DNA of 64,000 nt from Rubrivirga marina (GTDB taxonomy: Bacteria > Bacteroidota > Rhodothermia > Rhodothermales > Rubricoccaceae), in the NCBI RefSeq assembly GCF_002283365.1, contig NZ_MQWD01000001.1, positions 67,948 to 131,947 on the forward strand, written 5' to 3'. Below the pieces are notes generated by a model. It saw only the letters and a list, made by a program, of their open reading frames with translations. It ran no database searches and had not been told where the DNA came from. The position numbers and the translations under genes are program-made. Shown piece after piece: positions 25,457 through 33,634 of the stretch (positions are counted from its first letter, which is position 1; each line of letters opens with the position of its first letter).

Positions 25457-26488
25457 ATGCCCTCGAAAAACGCCACAATCCACGACGTCGCGACCCTCTC
25501 CGGGGTCTCGATCGGGACCGTCTCCGCCGTGCTCAACCGGAAGGGGACCGTCAGCGAGGGGACGCGGCGGCGGGTGCTCGACGCCATCTCGGAGCTCCAC
25601 TACCGCCCCAGCGCCGCCGCCCGCCGCCGGCTCCAGCCGACGACGGCCAAGAGCGTCGGGCTCATCGTCAAGGAGGTCAACAACCCGTACTTCGCCGACG
25701 TCATCTTCGGCGTGCAGGACGCGGCCCGCGAGCTGGGGTACCACGTGCTCGTGGGCCACACCGAGCGGAGCTACGACCTCGAGCAGCGGCTGACCGAGCT
25801 CCTCGTGGCCAAGGACGTCGACGGGCTCATCATCAACCCCCTCCTCAACGAGGACACCGACCTCTCGCACCTGTTCGAGATCCGCTGGACGAACGTCCCG
25901 CTCGTCCTCATCGAGAGCATCCGGGGCATCCAGGCCAACATGGTCGACGTCGACAACGTGGCGGCGGCGATGGAGGCCGTCGACTATCTGGTCGGGCTCG
26001 GGCACCGGCGGATCGTCCACTTCGGCGGGCCGCAGTACTCGGGCCACAGCGAGGAGCGGATCGAGGGCGTCCGGCGGGCCTTCATCGCCCACCGGCTCGT
26101 GATGGGCGAGGACGACGTGGTCCACGCCGGGGCGAGCCTGGAGGACGGCTACCGCGCCGCGCTGGGCTACTTCCGCGACCGGGAGGGCGACCGCCCGACG
26201 GCGATCACGTGCTACAACGACCTCGTGGCGATCGGCGTCCTCCGGGCGCTCCGCGAGCTCGGCCTCCGCGTGCCCGAGGACGTCTCGGTCGTCGGGTTCG
26301 ACGACATCGACGTGGCGAGCTACCTCAGCGTGCCGCTCACGACGGTGCGGATGCCGCGGCGCGAGATCGGCCGGCGCGCGACGCAGATGCTCATCGGGAG
26401 CGTCGAGGCGGCCGGGAAGGTCGCGCCCGAGAAGGTCGTGCTGGAGACGGAGCTGGTCGTGCGCGCCTCGACGGCGCCGCCCGCCTGA
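25457..26488 (+). CDS. LacI-family transcriptional regulator
   Basis: A 343-residue repressor. The N-terminal helix-turn-helix reads ATIHDVATLSGVSIGTVSAVLN (6-27), followed by the hinge (YRPSAAARRRL) and a periplasmic-binding-protein-like sensor domain (SVGLIVKEVNNPYFADVI...DVSVVGFDDIDVASY). Length and layout are standard. The effector is probably a sugar. It is the only LacI regulator in the window, and perfect or near-perfect TGAAACGTTTCA palindromes occur before araA and the GH9 gene, so it is the natural candidate to bind them; this link is inference. The hinge carries Arg-rich text rather than the usual AR-x-L, worth noting for operator preference. Confidence 0.92.
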   Translation: MPSKNATIHDVATLSGVSIGTVSAVLNRKGTVSEGTRRRVLDAISELHYRPSAAARRRLQPTTAKSVGLIVKEVNNPYFADVIFGVQDAARELGYHVLVGHTERSYDLEQRLTELLVAKDVDGLIINPLLNEDTDLSHLFEIRWTNVPLVLIESIRGIQANMVDVDNVAAAMEAVDYLVGLGHRRIVHFGGPQYSGHSEERIEGVRRAFIAHRLVMGEDDVVHAGASLEDGYRAALGYFRDREGDRPTAITCYNDLVAIGVLRALRELGLRVPEDVSVVGFDDIDVASYLSVPLTTVRMPRREIGRRATQMLIGSVEAAGKVAPEKVVLETELVVRASTAPPA

Positions 26489-26523
26489 GTCGCGCCCTTG
26501 GGGCAACCGGCAGGGGAGTCGTA

Positions 26524-26600
26524 GGGAGTGTGGGGGTGGGAATGGGGAGCACGGCGCTCCGGGCTCACACACTCCCCGCTCCCATCCCCCCACGCGCCGT
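26524..26600. terminator. Possible bidirectional hairpin between convergent genes
   Basis: The gap between the LacI gene and the DUF89 gene contains GGGAGTGTG (26524-26532) and its complement CACACTCCC (26571-26579), followed by further G-rich and C-rich tracts that can pair. No T-tract is visible. A convergent terminator is likely, but the structure is irregular. Confidence 0.4.
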
Positions 26601-26605
26601 CTGCT

Positions 26606-27766
26606 CTAGGCGGAGGCGCCGGGCTCGACGAACTGGACCACGCCATACGTCCCGCTCGTCCGCCAGTCGGGCTCGGCCGCATCGAGCCCCCGCTGGCGGT
26701 CCGGGTCGACGCCGACGAGCGTGTCGCTCTTGATGGTGCGGAGCGCGACGACCGGCGCGGGGAAGCCGCCGAGCGCGTCGGCGAGCGTCGCGTCGAGCGG
26801 CCAGATCGCGTCGTTGGTAGCGCGGCGGTAGTTGGCGTCGCCCTTGAGGACGACGAGGCTGGCCCCGGCGAACGCGCGCCCGAGGCGGGGCGGGAGGTCC
26901 CAGAACCGGCCCGGCGTGTTCCAGAAGACGTCCGGGACGACGCGGAGGCGGCCGGCCTCCATCGACTGGCGGAGCCGGCCGGCGAGGCCCGCGGGCTCTC
27001 CCCCGCGGTCGACCATGAGGTCGAGGAGCGCGTGGACGTCCGGCACGATGGCGTCGCTGACGAGGACCGGCAGGGCCTTGACGTGGAGCACGACGCGCTC
27101 GGCCAGCTCGTGCTCCAGCAGGAGGTCCGCGAGGACGTAGTCGAGCACCTGCTCCGTCCCCGCGTTGTCCATGACGACGTGGACCGTGCCGGGCGCCGCC
27201 CGCCGGAGGGCGGCCTCGGCCGCCTCGGCGTGGTCGGCGAGGAGGTGGTCCTCGTGGGCCGCCGTGCCCTGGGCCGCGCTGGCGGCGATGCTGAGGTCGA
27301 GCCGGTTGCCCCACAGCGCGCGCCGCAACGTCCGGGCGACGACGCCTTCGCCCTCGCCGCGGTCGTCGAGCCCGTCGGCCAGCGCCTCCCAGAGGGCGTC
27401 CGACGTCATCTCGTCGCGCTTGACGGGGGCGAACGGGTCGCGGCCGGTGTCGAGGTAGCGGGCCGCGTCCATCGCCATCCGGTAGGCGAAGTACTCGGCG
27501 AACAGCCACTCCGTGTCGAGCCAGCTCTCGCCGTCGTGGGCCGCGCGGATCGGGCGCCAGAGGTCGGCGTCGGGGGCCAGCTCGAGGTGCGGGAGCGGGG
27601 CGTCGGCGGCGATGGCGTCGGCGAGGCGGCGAAGGCCGTCCGCCATCCAGGGCGCGTCGGCATTGCGGTCGGCCGTCTCGTGGAGGAGGCGGGGCACGCG
27701 CTCCCTCATCGAGACGTGGGCAAACGCGTTCGAGCCGTCGGTGCGGACGGCGGGGGGGCGGGGCAT
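26606..27766 (-). CDS. DUF89 / ARMT1-like damage-control phosphatase family protein
   Basis: A 386-residue protein with the DUF89 layout: a helical N-terminal half and a C-terminal metal-binding alpha/beta core. The motifs VVMDNAGTEQVLDY, VVLKGDANYRRATND and VVALRTIKSDTLVG match the conserved Asp-Asn, KGDxNYR and RTxKxD elements of the family. Those enzymes are metal-dependent phosphatases thought to remove damaged phospho-metabolites (for instance over-phosphorylated sugars). The ATG at 27766 is preferred to an upstream in-frame codon at 27823. It is divergent from araA with an operator in the shared gap, which would fit a sugar-phosphate repair role in pentose use (inference). Confidence 0.8.
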   Translation of the reverse strand: MPRPPAVRTDGSNAFAHVSMRERVPRLLHETADRNADAPWMADGLRRLADAIAADAPLPHLELAPDADLWRPIRAAHDGESWLDTEWLFAEYFAYRMAMDAARYLDTGRDPFAPVKRDEMTSDALWEALADGLDDRGEGEGVVARTLRRALWGNRLDLSIAASAAQGTAAHEDHLLADHAEAAEAALRRAAPGTVHVVMDNAGTEQVLDYVLADLLLEHELAERVVLHVKALPVLVSDAIVPDVHALLDLMVDRGGEPAGLAGRLRQSMEAGRLRVVPDVFWNTPGRFWDLPPRLGRAFAGASLVVLKGDANYRRATNDAIWPLDATLADALGGFPAPVVALRTIKSDTLVGVDPDRQRGLDAAEPDWRTSGTYGVVQFVEPGASA

Positions 27767-27842
27767 CGAGACGAGGGGCGGGCCCGGAAAGCTATTCCGA
27801 GCGAAGCGCCCGGATCCGCCCAATCGGCCCGGGGGGCCCAGT

Positions 27843-27854
27843 TAAAACGTTTCA
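27843..27854. promoter_or_regulatory. Predicted LacI-type operator TAAAACGTTTCA
   Basis: The palindrome core AAACGTTT with flanks that differ by one base from TGAAACGTTTCA found at 60707-60718. It overlaps the upstream promoter element of araA and lies in the divergent gap with the DUF89 gene. Confidence 0.6.
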
Positions 27855-27881
27855 TTCACCTGGTCATCCGATCTATCTTTG
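27850..27881 (+). promoter_or_regulatory. Bacteroidota-type promoter of the arabinose operon
   Basis: TTTC (27850-27853), 20 bases, then TATCTTTG (27874-27881), a full match to the -7 consensus TAnnTTTG with near-standard -33 TTTG spacing. The -33 element lies inside the LacI-type palindrome, so a bound repressor would block the polymerase. It is 71 bases before the araA start. Confidence 0.6.
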
Positions 27882-27952
27882 TCGCCGCGTGCGGTCGCCG
27901 CCCGCCCCTTACCCATCCTCCCCCGCCGGAAGCGCTCCCACCCCGTCTCGCC

Positions 27953-29398
27953 ATGGAATCCCCCGCCCTCGGCACCCAGGTCCGCTCGAACGGCACGGCC
28001 GGCCGCTCCGCCCGCGTCCCGCGGATCGGCCTGCTCGGCATCATGCAGGAGCTCTACGACGAGACGTTCCCCGACATCACCGAGCGCCAGGGCAGCTACG
28101 CCCGCGAGATCATCGGGGCGCTGGGCGACGGCGTCGAGGTCTCGTTCCCCGGCCCGGCCCGCAACCGCGCCGACATCGAGGCGCGCGTCCGCCAGTTCAA
28201 CGCCGAGGGCCTCGACGGCATCCTCATCGTGATGCTGACCTACGGGCCGGCGCTCCGGACCGTCCGCGCCCTCCGCGAGAACCGGCTCCCCGTGATGCTG
28301 GCCAACACGCAGCCGCTCCGGACGATCACGGACGACTGGGACATGTCGCACCTGACGTTCAACCAGGGCGTCCACGGCGCGCAGGACATGGCGAACACGC
28401 TCGTCCGCCTCGGCGTCCCGTTCCCGGTGATCTCGGAGGACTGGCGGAGCGACGCGTTCCGCGAGTTCGTGACCGACTGGGCCCACGCCGCGCAGGCGGC
28501 CCAGTCGATGCGGACGATGCGGCTGGCCCAGTTCGGCCAGATGCCGGGCATGGGCGACATCCTCACCGACGAGGCCGCCTTCATGCGCGCGCTCGGCCCG
28601 CAGACCGACCGCGTCAGCCTCGGCACGATCGTGGAGATCATGGACGGCCTCCCCGACGAGGACGTCGAGGCGGCCATGGCCGAGGACCGGGAGAACTTCG
28701 AGATCGACGAGAACCTCGGCGAGGAGCAGCACGCCTACGCCTCGCGCCTCCAGGTCGCCTTCGAGCGCTACCTCGAACGCGAGGGGTACGACGGGTTCTC
28801 GGTCTACTTCGACGCGATCGGCGACGACGGGCGGTTCGAGCAGATCCACATGCTCGCGGCCTCGAACCTCATGGCGAAGGGGTACGGCTACGGCGGCGAG
28901 GGCGACATGTGCACGACGGCCCTCGTGACGGCCGGCCACGTCCTCGCGCCCGACGCCCACTTCACCGAGATGTACGCGATGGACTTCGAGCGCGACTCCG
29001 TCCTCCAGAGCCACATGGGCGAGGGCAACTGGAAGGTGGCCCGGAAGGACCGGAAGCCGAAGCTGATCGACCGGCCGCTCGGCATCGGCGGCCTCGACAA
29101 CCCGCCGACCGTCCTGTTCCAGGCCGAGCCCGGGACGGCCACGCTCGTCTCGCTCGTCCCGCTGGAGGGCGAGCGGTACCGCCTCGTCGTCTCCGTCGGG
29201 GAAGTGCTCGACACGGAGGAGATGCCGAACGTCGAGATGCCTTATTTCCACTTCCGGCCCGACACGGGCGTCCGGGCCTGCCTCGACGGGTGGCTCCGCC
29301 ACGGCGGGACGCACCACCAGTGCCTCCACCTCGGCGACGTGAGCCGGCGGTGGGAGATGTTCTGCGAGCTCACCGGCGTCGAGTACGCCCGCGTCTGA
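27953..29398 (+). CDS. araA: L-arabinose isomerase-family protein (AraA)
   Basis: A 481-residue protein of the fucose/arabinose isomerase fold: RIGLLGIMQELYDETFPDI at the N-terminus, LMLTYGPAL-type Rossmann segments, LMAKGYGYGGEGDMCTTALVTAG and the metal-site region MYAMDFERDSVLQSHMGEGNWKVA, ending in GGTHHQCLHLGD. The Glu and His residues of GGEGD and SHMGEGN are at the places of the AraA metal ligands. It is more divergent from E. coli AraA than its neighbours are from theirs, but araB and araD follow directly, so conversion of L-arabinose to L-ribulose is the best call. The ATG at 27953 follows a good promoter. Confidence 0.85.
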   Translation: MESPALGTQVRSNGTAGRSARVPRIGLLGIMQELYDETFPDITERQGSYAREIIGALGDGVEVSFPGPARNRADIEARVRQFNAEGLDGILIVMLTYGPALRTVRALRENRLPVMLANTQPLRTITDDWDMSHLTFNQGVHGAQDMANTLVRLGVPFPVISEDWRSDAFREFVTDWAHAAQAAQSMRTMRLAQFGQMPGMGDILTDEAAFMRALGPQTDRVSLGTIVEIMDGLPDEDVEAAMAEDRENFEIDENLGEEQHAYASRLQVAFERYLEREGYDGFSVYFDAIGDDGRFEQIHMLAASNLMAKGYGYGGEGDMCTTALVTAGHVLAPDAHFTEMYAMDFERDSVLQSHMGEGNWKVARKDRKPKLIDRPLGIGGLDNPPTVLFQAEPGTATLVSLVPLEGERYRLVVSVGEVLDTEEMPNVEMPYFHFRPDTGVRACLDGWLRHGGTHHQCLHLGDVSRRWEMFCELTGVEYARV

Positions 29399-29434
29399 GT
29401 CCGCCGGGCCCGCTCCCAGGCCTTGCCCCAAACG

Positions 29435-29444
29435 GAAGCGCTTC
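29435..29444. promoter_or_regulatory. Palindrome GAAGCGCTTC between araA and araB
   Basis: A 10-base perfect palindrome 19 bases before the araB start, inside ACGGAAGCGCTTCTCCGT. The AGCGCT centre is typical of many LacI-family sites. AAGCGCTT also occurs at 45058-45065 near the xylan transporter. It could also be a weak stem. Confidence 0.35.
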
Positions 29445-29462
29445 TCCGTACCATTGCCCGCC

Positions 29463-31196
29463 ATGCCCCGCGCCTACGCCCTCGGCCTCGACTACGGGAC
29501 CAACTCGGTCCGCGCCCTCGTCGTCGACACGCAGACCGGCGCCGAGGTCGGGACCGGCGTCTTCGAGTACCCGTCGGGCCAGGCCGGCATCCTGCTCGAC
29601 GCGTCCGACCCGAACCTCGCGCGCCAGAACCCGCAGGACTATGTGGACGGGCTCGAGGGCTCGGTTCGGGCCGCGCTCGAAGACGCTGCCGGCACCGAGG
29701 GCTTCGCCCCCGACCGCGTCGTCGGCATCGGGGTCGACACGACGGGCTCGACGCCGATCCCGGTCGACGCCGAGGGCCGGCCGCTGGGGCTCGACCCGCG
29801 CTTCCGTGACGAGCTCGCGGCGCAGGTCTGGCTGTGGAAGGACCACACGGGCCACGCCGAGGCGGCCGAGATCACCGCCGCCGCGAAGGAGCGGCACCCC
29901 GAGTACCTCGCCACGTGCGGCGGGACGTACTCCTCGGAGTGGTTCTGGTCCAAGATCCTCCGCTGCGCGCGCGTCGCGCCCGAGGTGTTCGAGGCCGCCC
30001 ACACCTGGGTCGAGCACGCCGACTGGATGCCGGCCGTCCTCACGGGCACCGAGCACCCGGACCGCCTGACGCGCGGGATCTGCGCGGCCGGCCACAAGGC
30101 GATGTTCCACGAGCGCTGGGGCGGCTACCCCGACGCCGACTTCCTCGCGTCGCTCGACCCGCGCCTCGCCCGCGTCCGCCAGTCGCTGCCCGACTCGACC
30201 CGGACGGCCGCCGAGGCGGTCGGAGGGCTGACCGAGGAGTGGTCGGCCCGCCTCGGGCTCCCGGCGGGCATTCCCGTGGCGACGGGCGCCTTCGACGCCC
30301 ACCTCGGCGCCGTCGGGTCCGGCATCGCGCCCGGCACGCTCGTCAAGATCATCGGGACGTCGACGTGCGACCTCATGGTCGCCCCGCTCGACGACGACTT
30401 TTCGGAGGCGCCCGGCCTGTGCGGCGTCGTGCCCGAGTCGGTCGTCCCGGGCCAGTACGGGCTGGAGGCCGGGCAGAGCGCCGTCGGCGACATCTTCAAC
30501 TGGTTCGTTGGGACGATCCGGCCGGAGGGCGAGACGCACGGGTCGCTGACCGACAAGGCCGAGCGGCTGGCGCCGGGCGCGAGCGGGCTGCTCGCGCTCG
30601 ACTGGCACAACGGCAACCGGACGGTCCTCGTGGACCAGCGGCTGACGGGGCTCGTGCTCGGGCTCACGCTTCACACGACGCCGGCCGAGCTGTACCGGGC
30701 GTTCGTCGAGGCGACGGCCTTCGGCGCCCGCGTGATCATGGAGCGGTACGAGGAGGTCGGCTCCGCGGTCGAGCGGATCGTCAACTGCGGCGGCATCTCG
30801 GCCAAGAACGAGATGGTCATGCAGATCTACGCCGACGTGATGGGCCGGCCGGTCTACCTCTCGCGGAGCGCCCAGACGTGCGCGCTCGGCGCGGCCATGG
30901 CGGGCGCCGTGGTGGCCGGCGCTGAGGCGGGCGGGCACGACAGCTTCCCCGACGCCGTCGACGCCATGACGGGCGTGCAAGACCGCGTGTTCGAGCCGGA
31001 CGCCGACCGCGCGGCCGTCTACGACCGCCTGTTCAGCCACTATCGCCGGCTCCACGACGCGTTCGGCGTGGCCGGGCAGAGCGACGACCTCGCCGACGTG
31101 ATGAAGGACCTCCTCGACCTGCGCGACGCCGTCCGCAGCGAGGCGTCGGGAGATCGAGAGAGCGAGTCGGTCGACGCCGCGGCCCACGAGGCATGA
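29463..31196 (+). CDS. araB: L-ribulokinase
   Basis: A 577-residue FGGY kinase that phosphorylates L-ribulose at O5. LGLDYGTNSVRALVVD is the N-terminal ATP/sugar motif; GIGVDTTGSTPIPVD, LWKDHTG, GGTYSSEWFWSKI and GTSTCDLM are ribulokinase-specific. The C-terminal FGGY motif reads NCGGISAKNEMVMQIYADV. Length fits AraB (about 560-580). An in-frame TTG lies three codons upstream; the ATG at 29463 is preferred. Its stop overlaps the araD start by four bases (ATGA), so araB and araD are coupled. Confidence 0.95.
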   Translation: MPRAYALGLDYGTNSVRALVVDTQTGAEVGTGVFEYPSGQAGILLDASDPNLARQNPQDYVDGLEGSVRAALEDAAGTEGFAPDRVVGIGVDTTGSTPIPVDAEGRPLGLDPRFRDELAAQVWLWKDHTGHAEAAEITAAAKERHPEYLATCGGTYSSEWFWSKILRCARVAPEVFEAAHTWVEHADWMPAVLTGTEHPDRLTRGICAAGHKAMFHERWGGYPDADFLASLDPRLARVRQSLPDSTRTAAEAVGGLTEEWSARLGLPAGIPVATGAFDAHLGAVGSGIAPGTLVKIIGTSTCDLMVAPLDDDFSEAPGLCGVVPESVVPGQYGLEAGQSAVGDIFNWFVGTIRPEGETHGSLTDKAERLAPGASGLLALDWHNGNRTVLVDQRLTGLVLGLTLHTTPAELYRAFVEATAFGARVIMERYEEVGSAVERIVNCGGISAKNEMVMQIYADVMGRPVYLSRSAQTCALGAAMAGAVVAGAEAGGHDSFPDAVDAMTGVQDRVFEPDADRAAVYDRLFSHYRRLHDAFGVAGQSDDLADVMKDLLDLRDAVRSEASGDRESESVDAAAHEA

Positions 31197-31900
31197 GCCT
31201 GTCCGACCTCAAGCGGGCCGTCTGGCAGGCGAACCGCGTCATCGTCGACGCCGGCCTCGTCGTGCTGACGTGGGGCAACGCGAGCGGCGTCGACCGCGGG
31301 GCCGGCGTGCTCGTGATCAAGCCGAGCGGCGTGGCCTACGACGACCTCTCGCCCGACGACATGGTCGCCGTCGACCTCGAGACGGGCGACCACGAGGGCC
31401 CCCTCCGCCCGTCGTCCGACACGCCGACGCACCTCCACCTCGTCCGCGAGTTTCCCCAGATCGGCGGCGTCGTCCACACGCACTCGGCGAAAGCCGTGGC
31501 GTGGGCCCAGGCCGAGCGCGAGATCCCGTGCTTCGGGACGACCCACGCCGACCACTTCCACGGGCCGGTCCCGGTCACGCGCCGCCTGACGGGCGTCGAG
31601 ATCCGGGACGCCTACGAGCACCGCACGGGCGTCGTCATCGCCGAGCGGGTCCGCCAGGGCGGGCCCGACGCGCTGAAGGTGCCGGCCGCGCTCGTCGCCG
31701 GGCACGGGCCGTTCGCCTGGGGGGCGACCGTCGAGAAGGCCGTCGACAACGCGGTCGCCCTCGAGGCCGTCGCCGCGATGGCCCTCGACACGCTCGCCCT
31801 CCGGGCCGACTGCGGCCCGCTCGACCGGACGCTCCACGACAAGCACTTCCTCCGCAAGCACGGCCCCGGGGCCTACTACGGCCAGGACGCCGACGGCTAG
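31193..31900 (+). CDS. araD: L-ribulose-5-phosphate 4-epimerase
   Basis: A 235-residue class II aldolase-fold epimerase that converts L-ribulose 5-phosphate to D-xylulose 5-phosphate. The phosphate-binding GNASGVDR and KPSGVAYDDL, the Zn ligands in VHTHSAKAVAWAQ (HxH) and the later H in VAGHGPFAWG are all present, as is the C-terminal DKHFLRKHGPGAYYGQ typical of AraD. Length is usual (about 230). Overlaps araB by four bases and is followed by the symporter gene after a palindromic repeat. Confidence 0.96.
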   Translation: MSLSDLKRAVWQANRVIVDAGLVVLTWGNASGVDRGAGVLVIKPSGVAYDDLSPDDMVAVDLETGDHEGPLRPSSDTPTHLHLVREFPQIGGVVHTHSAKAVAWAQAEREIPCFGTTHADHFHGPVPVTRRLTGVEIRDAYEHRTGVVIAERVRQGGPDALKVPAALVAGHGPFAWGATVEKAVDNAVALEAVAAMALDTLALRADCGPLDRTLHDKHFLRKHGPGAYYGQDADG

Positions 31901-31906
31901 CCCTCC

Positions 31907-31932
31907 CCACCTCGGTCGCACCGCCGAGGCGG
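31907..31932. repeat. Palindromic repeat copy, 8-base spacer
   Basis: CCACCTCGG-TCGCACCG-CCGAGGCGG between araD and the symporter gene; one change in the left arm. Confidence 0.65.
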
Positions 31933-31957
31933 GCACCCTCCCGCTTACCCACCCCCC

Positions 31958-33634
31958 ATGACCCCGATCGACTGGACCATCATCGGCCTCTACTTCCTCG
32001 TCATCGTCGGGATCGTGTGGTGGTCCTCGAAGAAGACGTCGACCTCGGAGGACTACTTCCTGGCCGGCCGCGACGTCGGCTGGTTCGCCGTCGGCGCGTC
32101 GCTGTTCGCCTCGAACGTCGGGAGTGAGCACGTCGTCGGGCTGGCCGGCGGCGGGGCCAACAACGGGCTGGCGCAGGCCCACTGGGAGCTCCACGCCTGG
32201 CTCATGATCGTCCTGGCGTGGGTCTTCGTCCCGTTCTACTACCGCTCGGGCGTGTTCACGATGCCCCAGTTCCTCGAGAAGCGGTTCGACGCGCGCTCGC
32301 GATGGGTCCTCTCGATCGTGTCCCTTATCGCGTACGTGTTCACGAAGGTCTCGGTCACGGTCTACGCCGGCGCCCTCGTGTTCCGGACGCTCCTCCCCGA
32401 CACGTTCGGGACGCCCGACAACGCGTTCTGGGTCGGCGCCTTCACGACGGTCATCCTCACGGGCATTTACACGGTGCTGGGCGGGTTGCGGGCCGTCGTC
32501 TACACCGAGGTGCTCCAGACGGGGCTCCTGCTCCTCGGCTCGGCCATGATCACCATCTTCGGGCTCGACCTCCTCGGCGGGTGGGGCGAGCTCCAGGCCG
32601 TGGCCGCCCAGAACGCCGACCGGTTCGCGCTGTGGCGGCCGAACTCGGACCCCGACTTCCCCTGGCTTGGCGTCATGATGGCCTCGGTCATCGTCGGGAT
32701 CTGGTACTGGTGCACGGACCAGTACATCGTCCAGCGAACGCTCTCGGCGCGGTCGCTCACCGACGCGCGGCGCGGCGCGATCTGGGGCGGCTTCCTCAAG
32801 GTGTGGCCCGTGTTCATCTTCCTCATCCCCGGGATGATCGGGTACGCGCTCTACGAGAAGGGCCTGATCGGCCTGCCGCCGGGGCCCGACGGCGTGGGCG
32901 TCGTCGGCGACATGGTGTTCCCGACGATGGTGGCCGAGCTGCTGCCCGTCGGCCTCCGCGGGCTCGTCGTCGGCGGGCTCCTCTCGGCGCTCATGTCGTC
33001 GCTGGCCTCGCTCTTCAACTCGTGCGCGACGCTCTTCACGGTCGACATCTACGAGAAGCTCCGGCCGGGCCGGTCGGAGGCCGAGCTCGTCCGCGTCGGG
33101 CGGCTGGCGACGGGCGTCGTCGTGTTCTTCGGGATGCTGTGGATCCCGATCATGAAGGTCGTGGCCGAGGGGAACGCCGGGCTCTACGACTACCTCCAAA
33201 ACGTCCAGGGCTTCCTCGCCCCGCCGATCACGGCCGTCTTCCTCCTCGGGCTCGGCAGCAAGAAGATCACGCCGAGCGGCGCCTTCTACGGCATGGTCAT
33301 CGGGTTCGTCATCGGCATGGTCAAGCTGACGCTCCAGACGCTCGTCCAGAGCGGGGCGATGGCGCCGGACGGCGTGCTCGGGGCCATCGGCGCGTTCAAC
33401 GGCTACTACTTCTCGGGCGTCCTCTTCGCCATCAGCGTCGTGCTGATGATCGGCATCTCGGCCGTGACGAAGCCCCGCGACGAGGCCGAGATCCGCGGGC
33501 TCACGTTCGGCTCGCTCACGCCGGAGGAGGCCGCCGAGAACCGCGCCAGCTGGGGCCTCCCGGACATCATCGGGACGGTCATCGTGCTCGGCCTCGTCGT
33601 CGGGATCTACCTCTACTTCAGCTTCTGGATCTAA
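31958..33634 (+). CDS. Sodium/solute symporter (SSS family, SGLT-like), probable pentose importer
   Basis: A 558-residue inner-membrane symporter with about 14 hydrophobic segments. The start IDWTIIGLYFLVIVGIVWWSSKK and the SEDYFLAGRDVGWFAVGASLFASNVGSEH stretch are SSS/SGLT signatures, as is GLAGGGANNGLAQAHWE. It should drive sugar uptake with sodium. Position right after araD and one base overlapped with the mutarotase gene points to arabinose or related sugars. Related SSS proteins also carry galactose, glucose or xylose, so the substrate is by context only. Confidence 0.9.
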   Translation: MTPIDWTIIGLYFLVIVGIVWWSSKKTSTSEDYFLAGRDVGWFAVGASLFASNVGSEHVVGLAGGGANNGLAQAHWELHAWLMIVLAWVFVPFYYRSGVFTMPQFLEKRFDARSRWVLSIVSLIAYVFTKVSVTVYAGALVFRTLLPDTFGTPDNAFWVGAFTTVILTGIYTVLGGLRAVVYTEVLQTGLLLLGSAMITIFGLDLLGGWGELQAVAAQNADRFALWRPNSDPDFPWLGVMMASVIVGIWYWCTDQYIVQRTLSARSLTDARRGAIWGGFLKVWPVFIFLIPGMIGYALYEKGLIGLPPGPDGVGVVGDMVFPTMVAELLPVGLRGLVVGGLLSALMSSLASLFNSCATLFTVDIYEKLRPGRSEAELVRVGRLATGVVVFFGMLWIPIMKVVAEGNAGLYDYLQNVQGFLAPPITAVFLLGLGSKKITPSGAFYGMVIGFVIGMVKLTLQTLVQSGAMAPDGVLGAIGAFNGYYFSGVLFAISVVLMIGISAVTKPRDEAEIRGLTFGSLTPEEAAENRASWGLPDIIGTVIVLGLVVGIYLYFSFWI

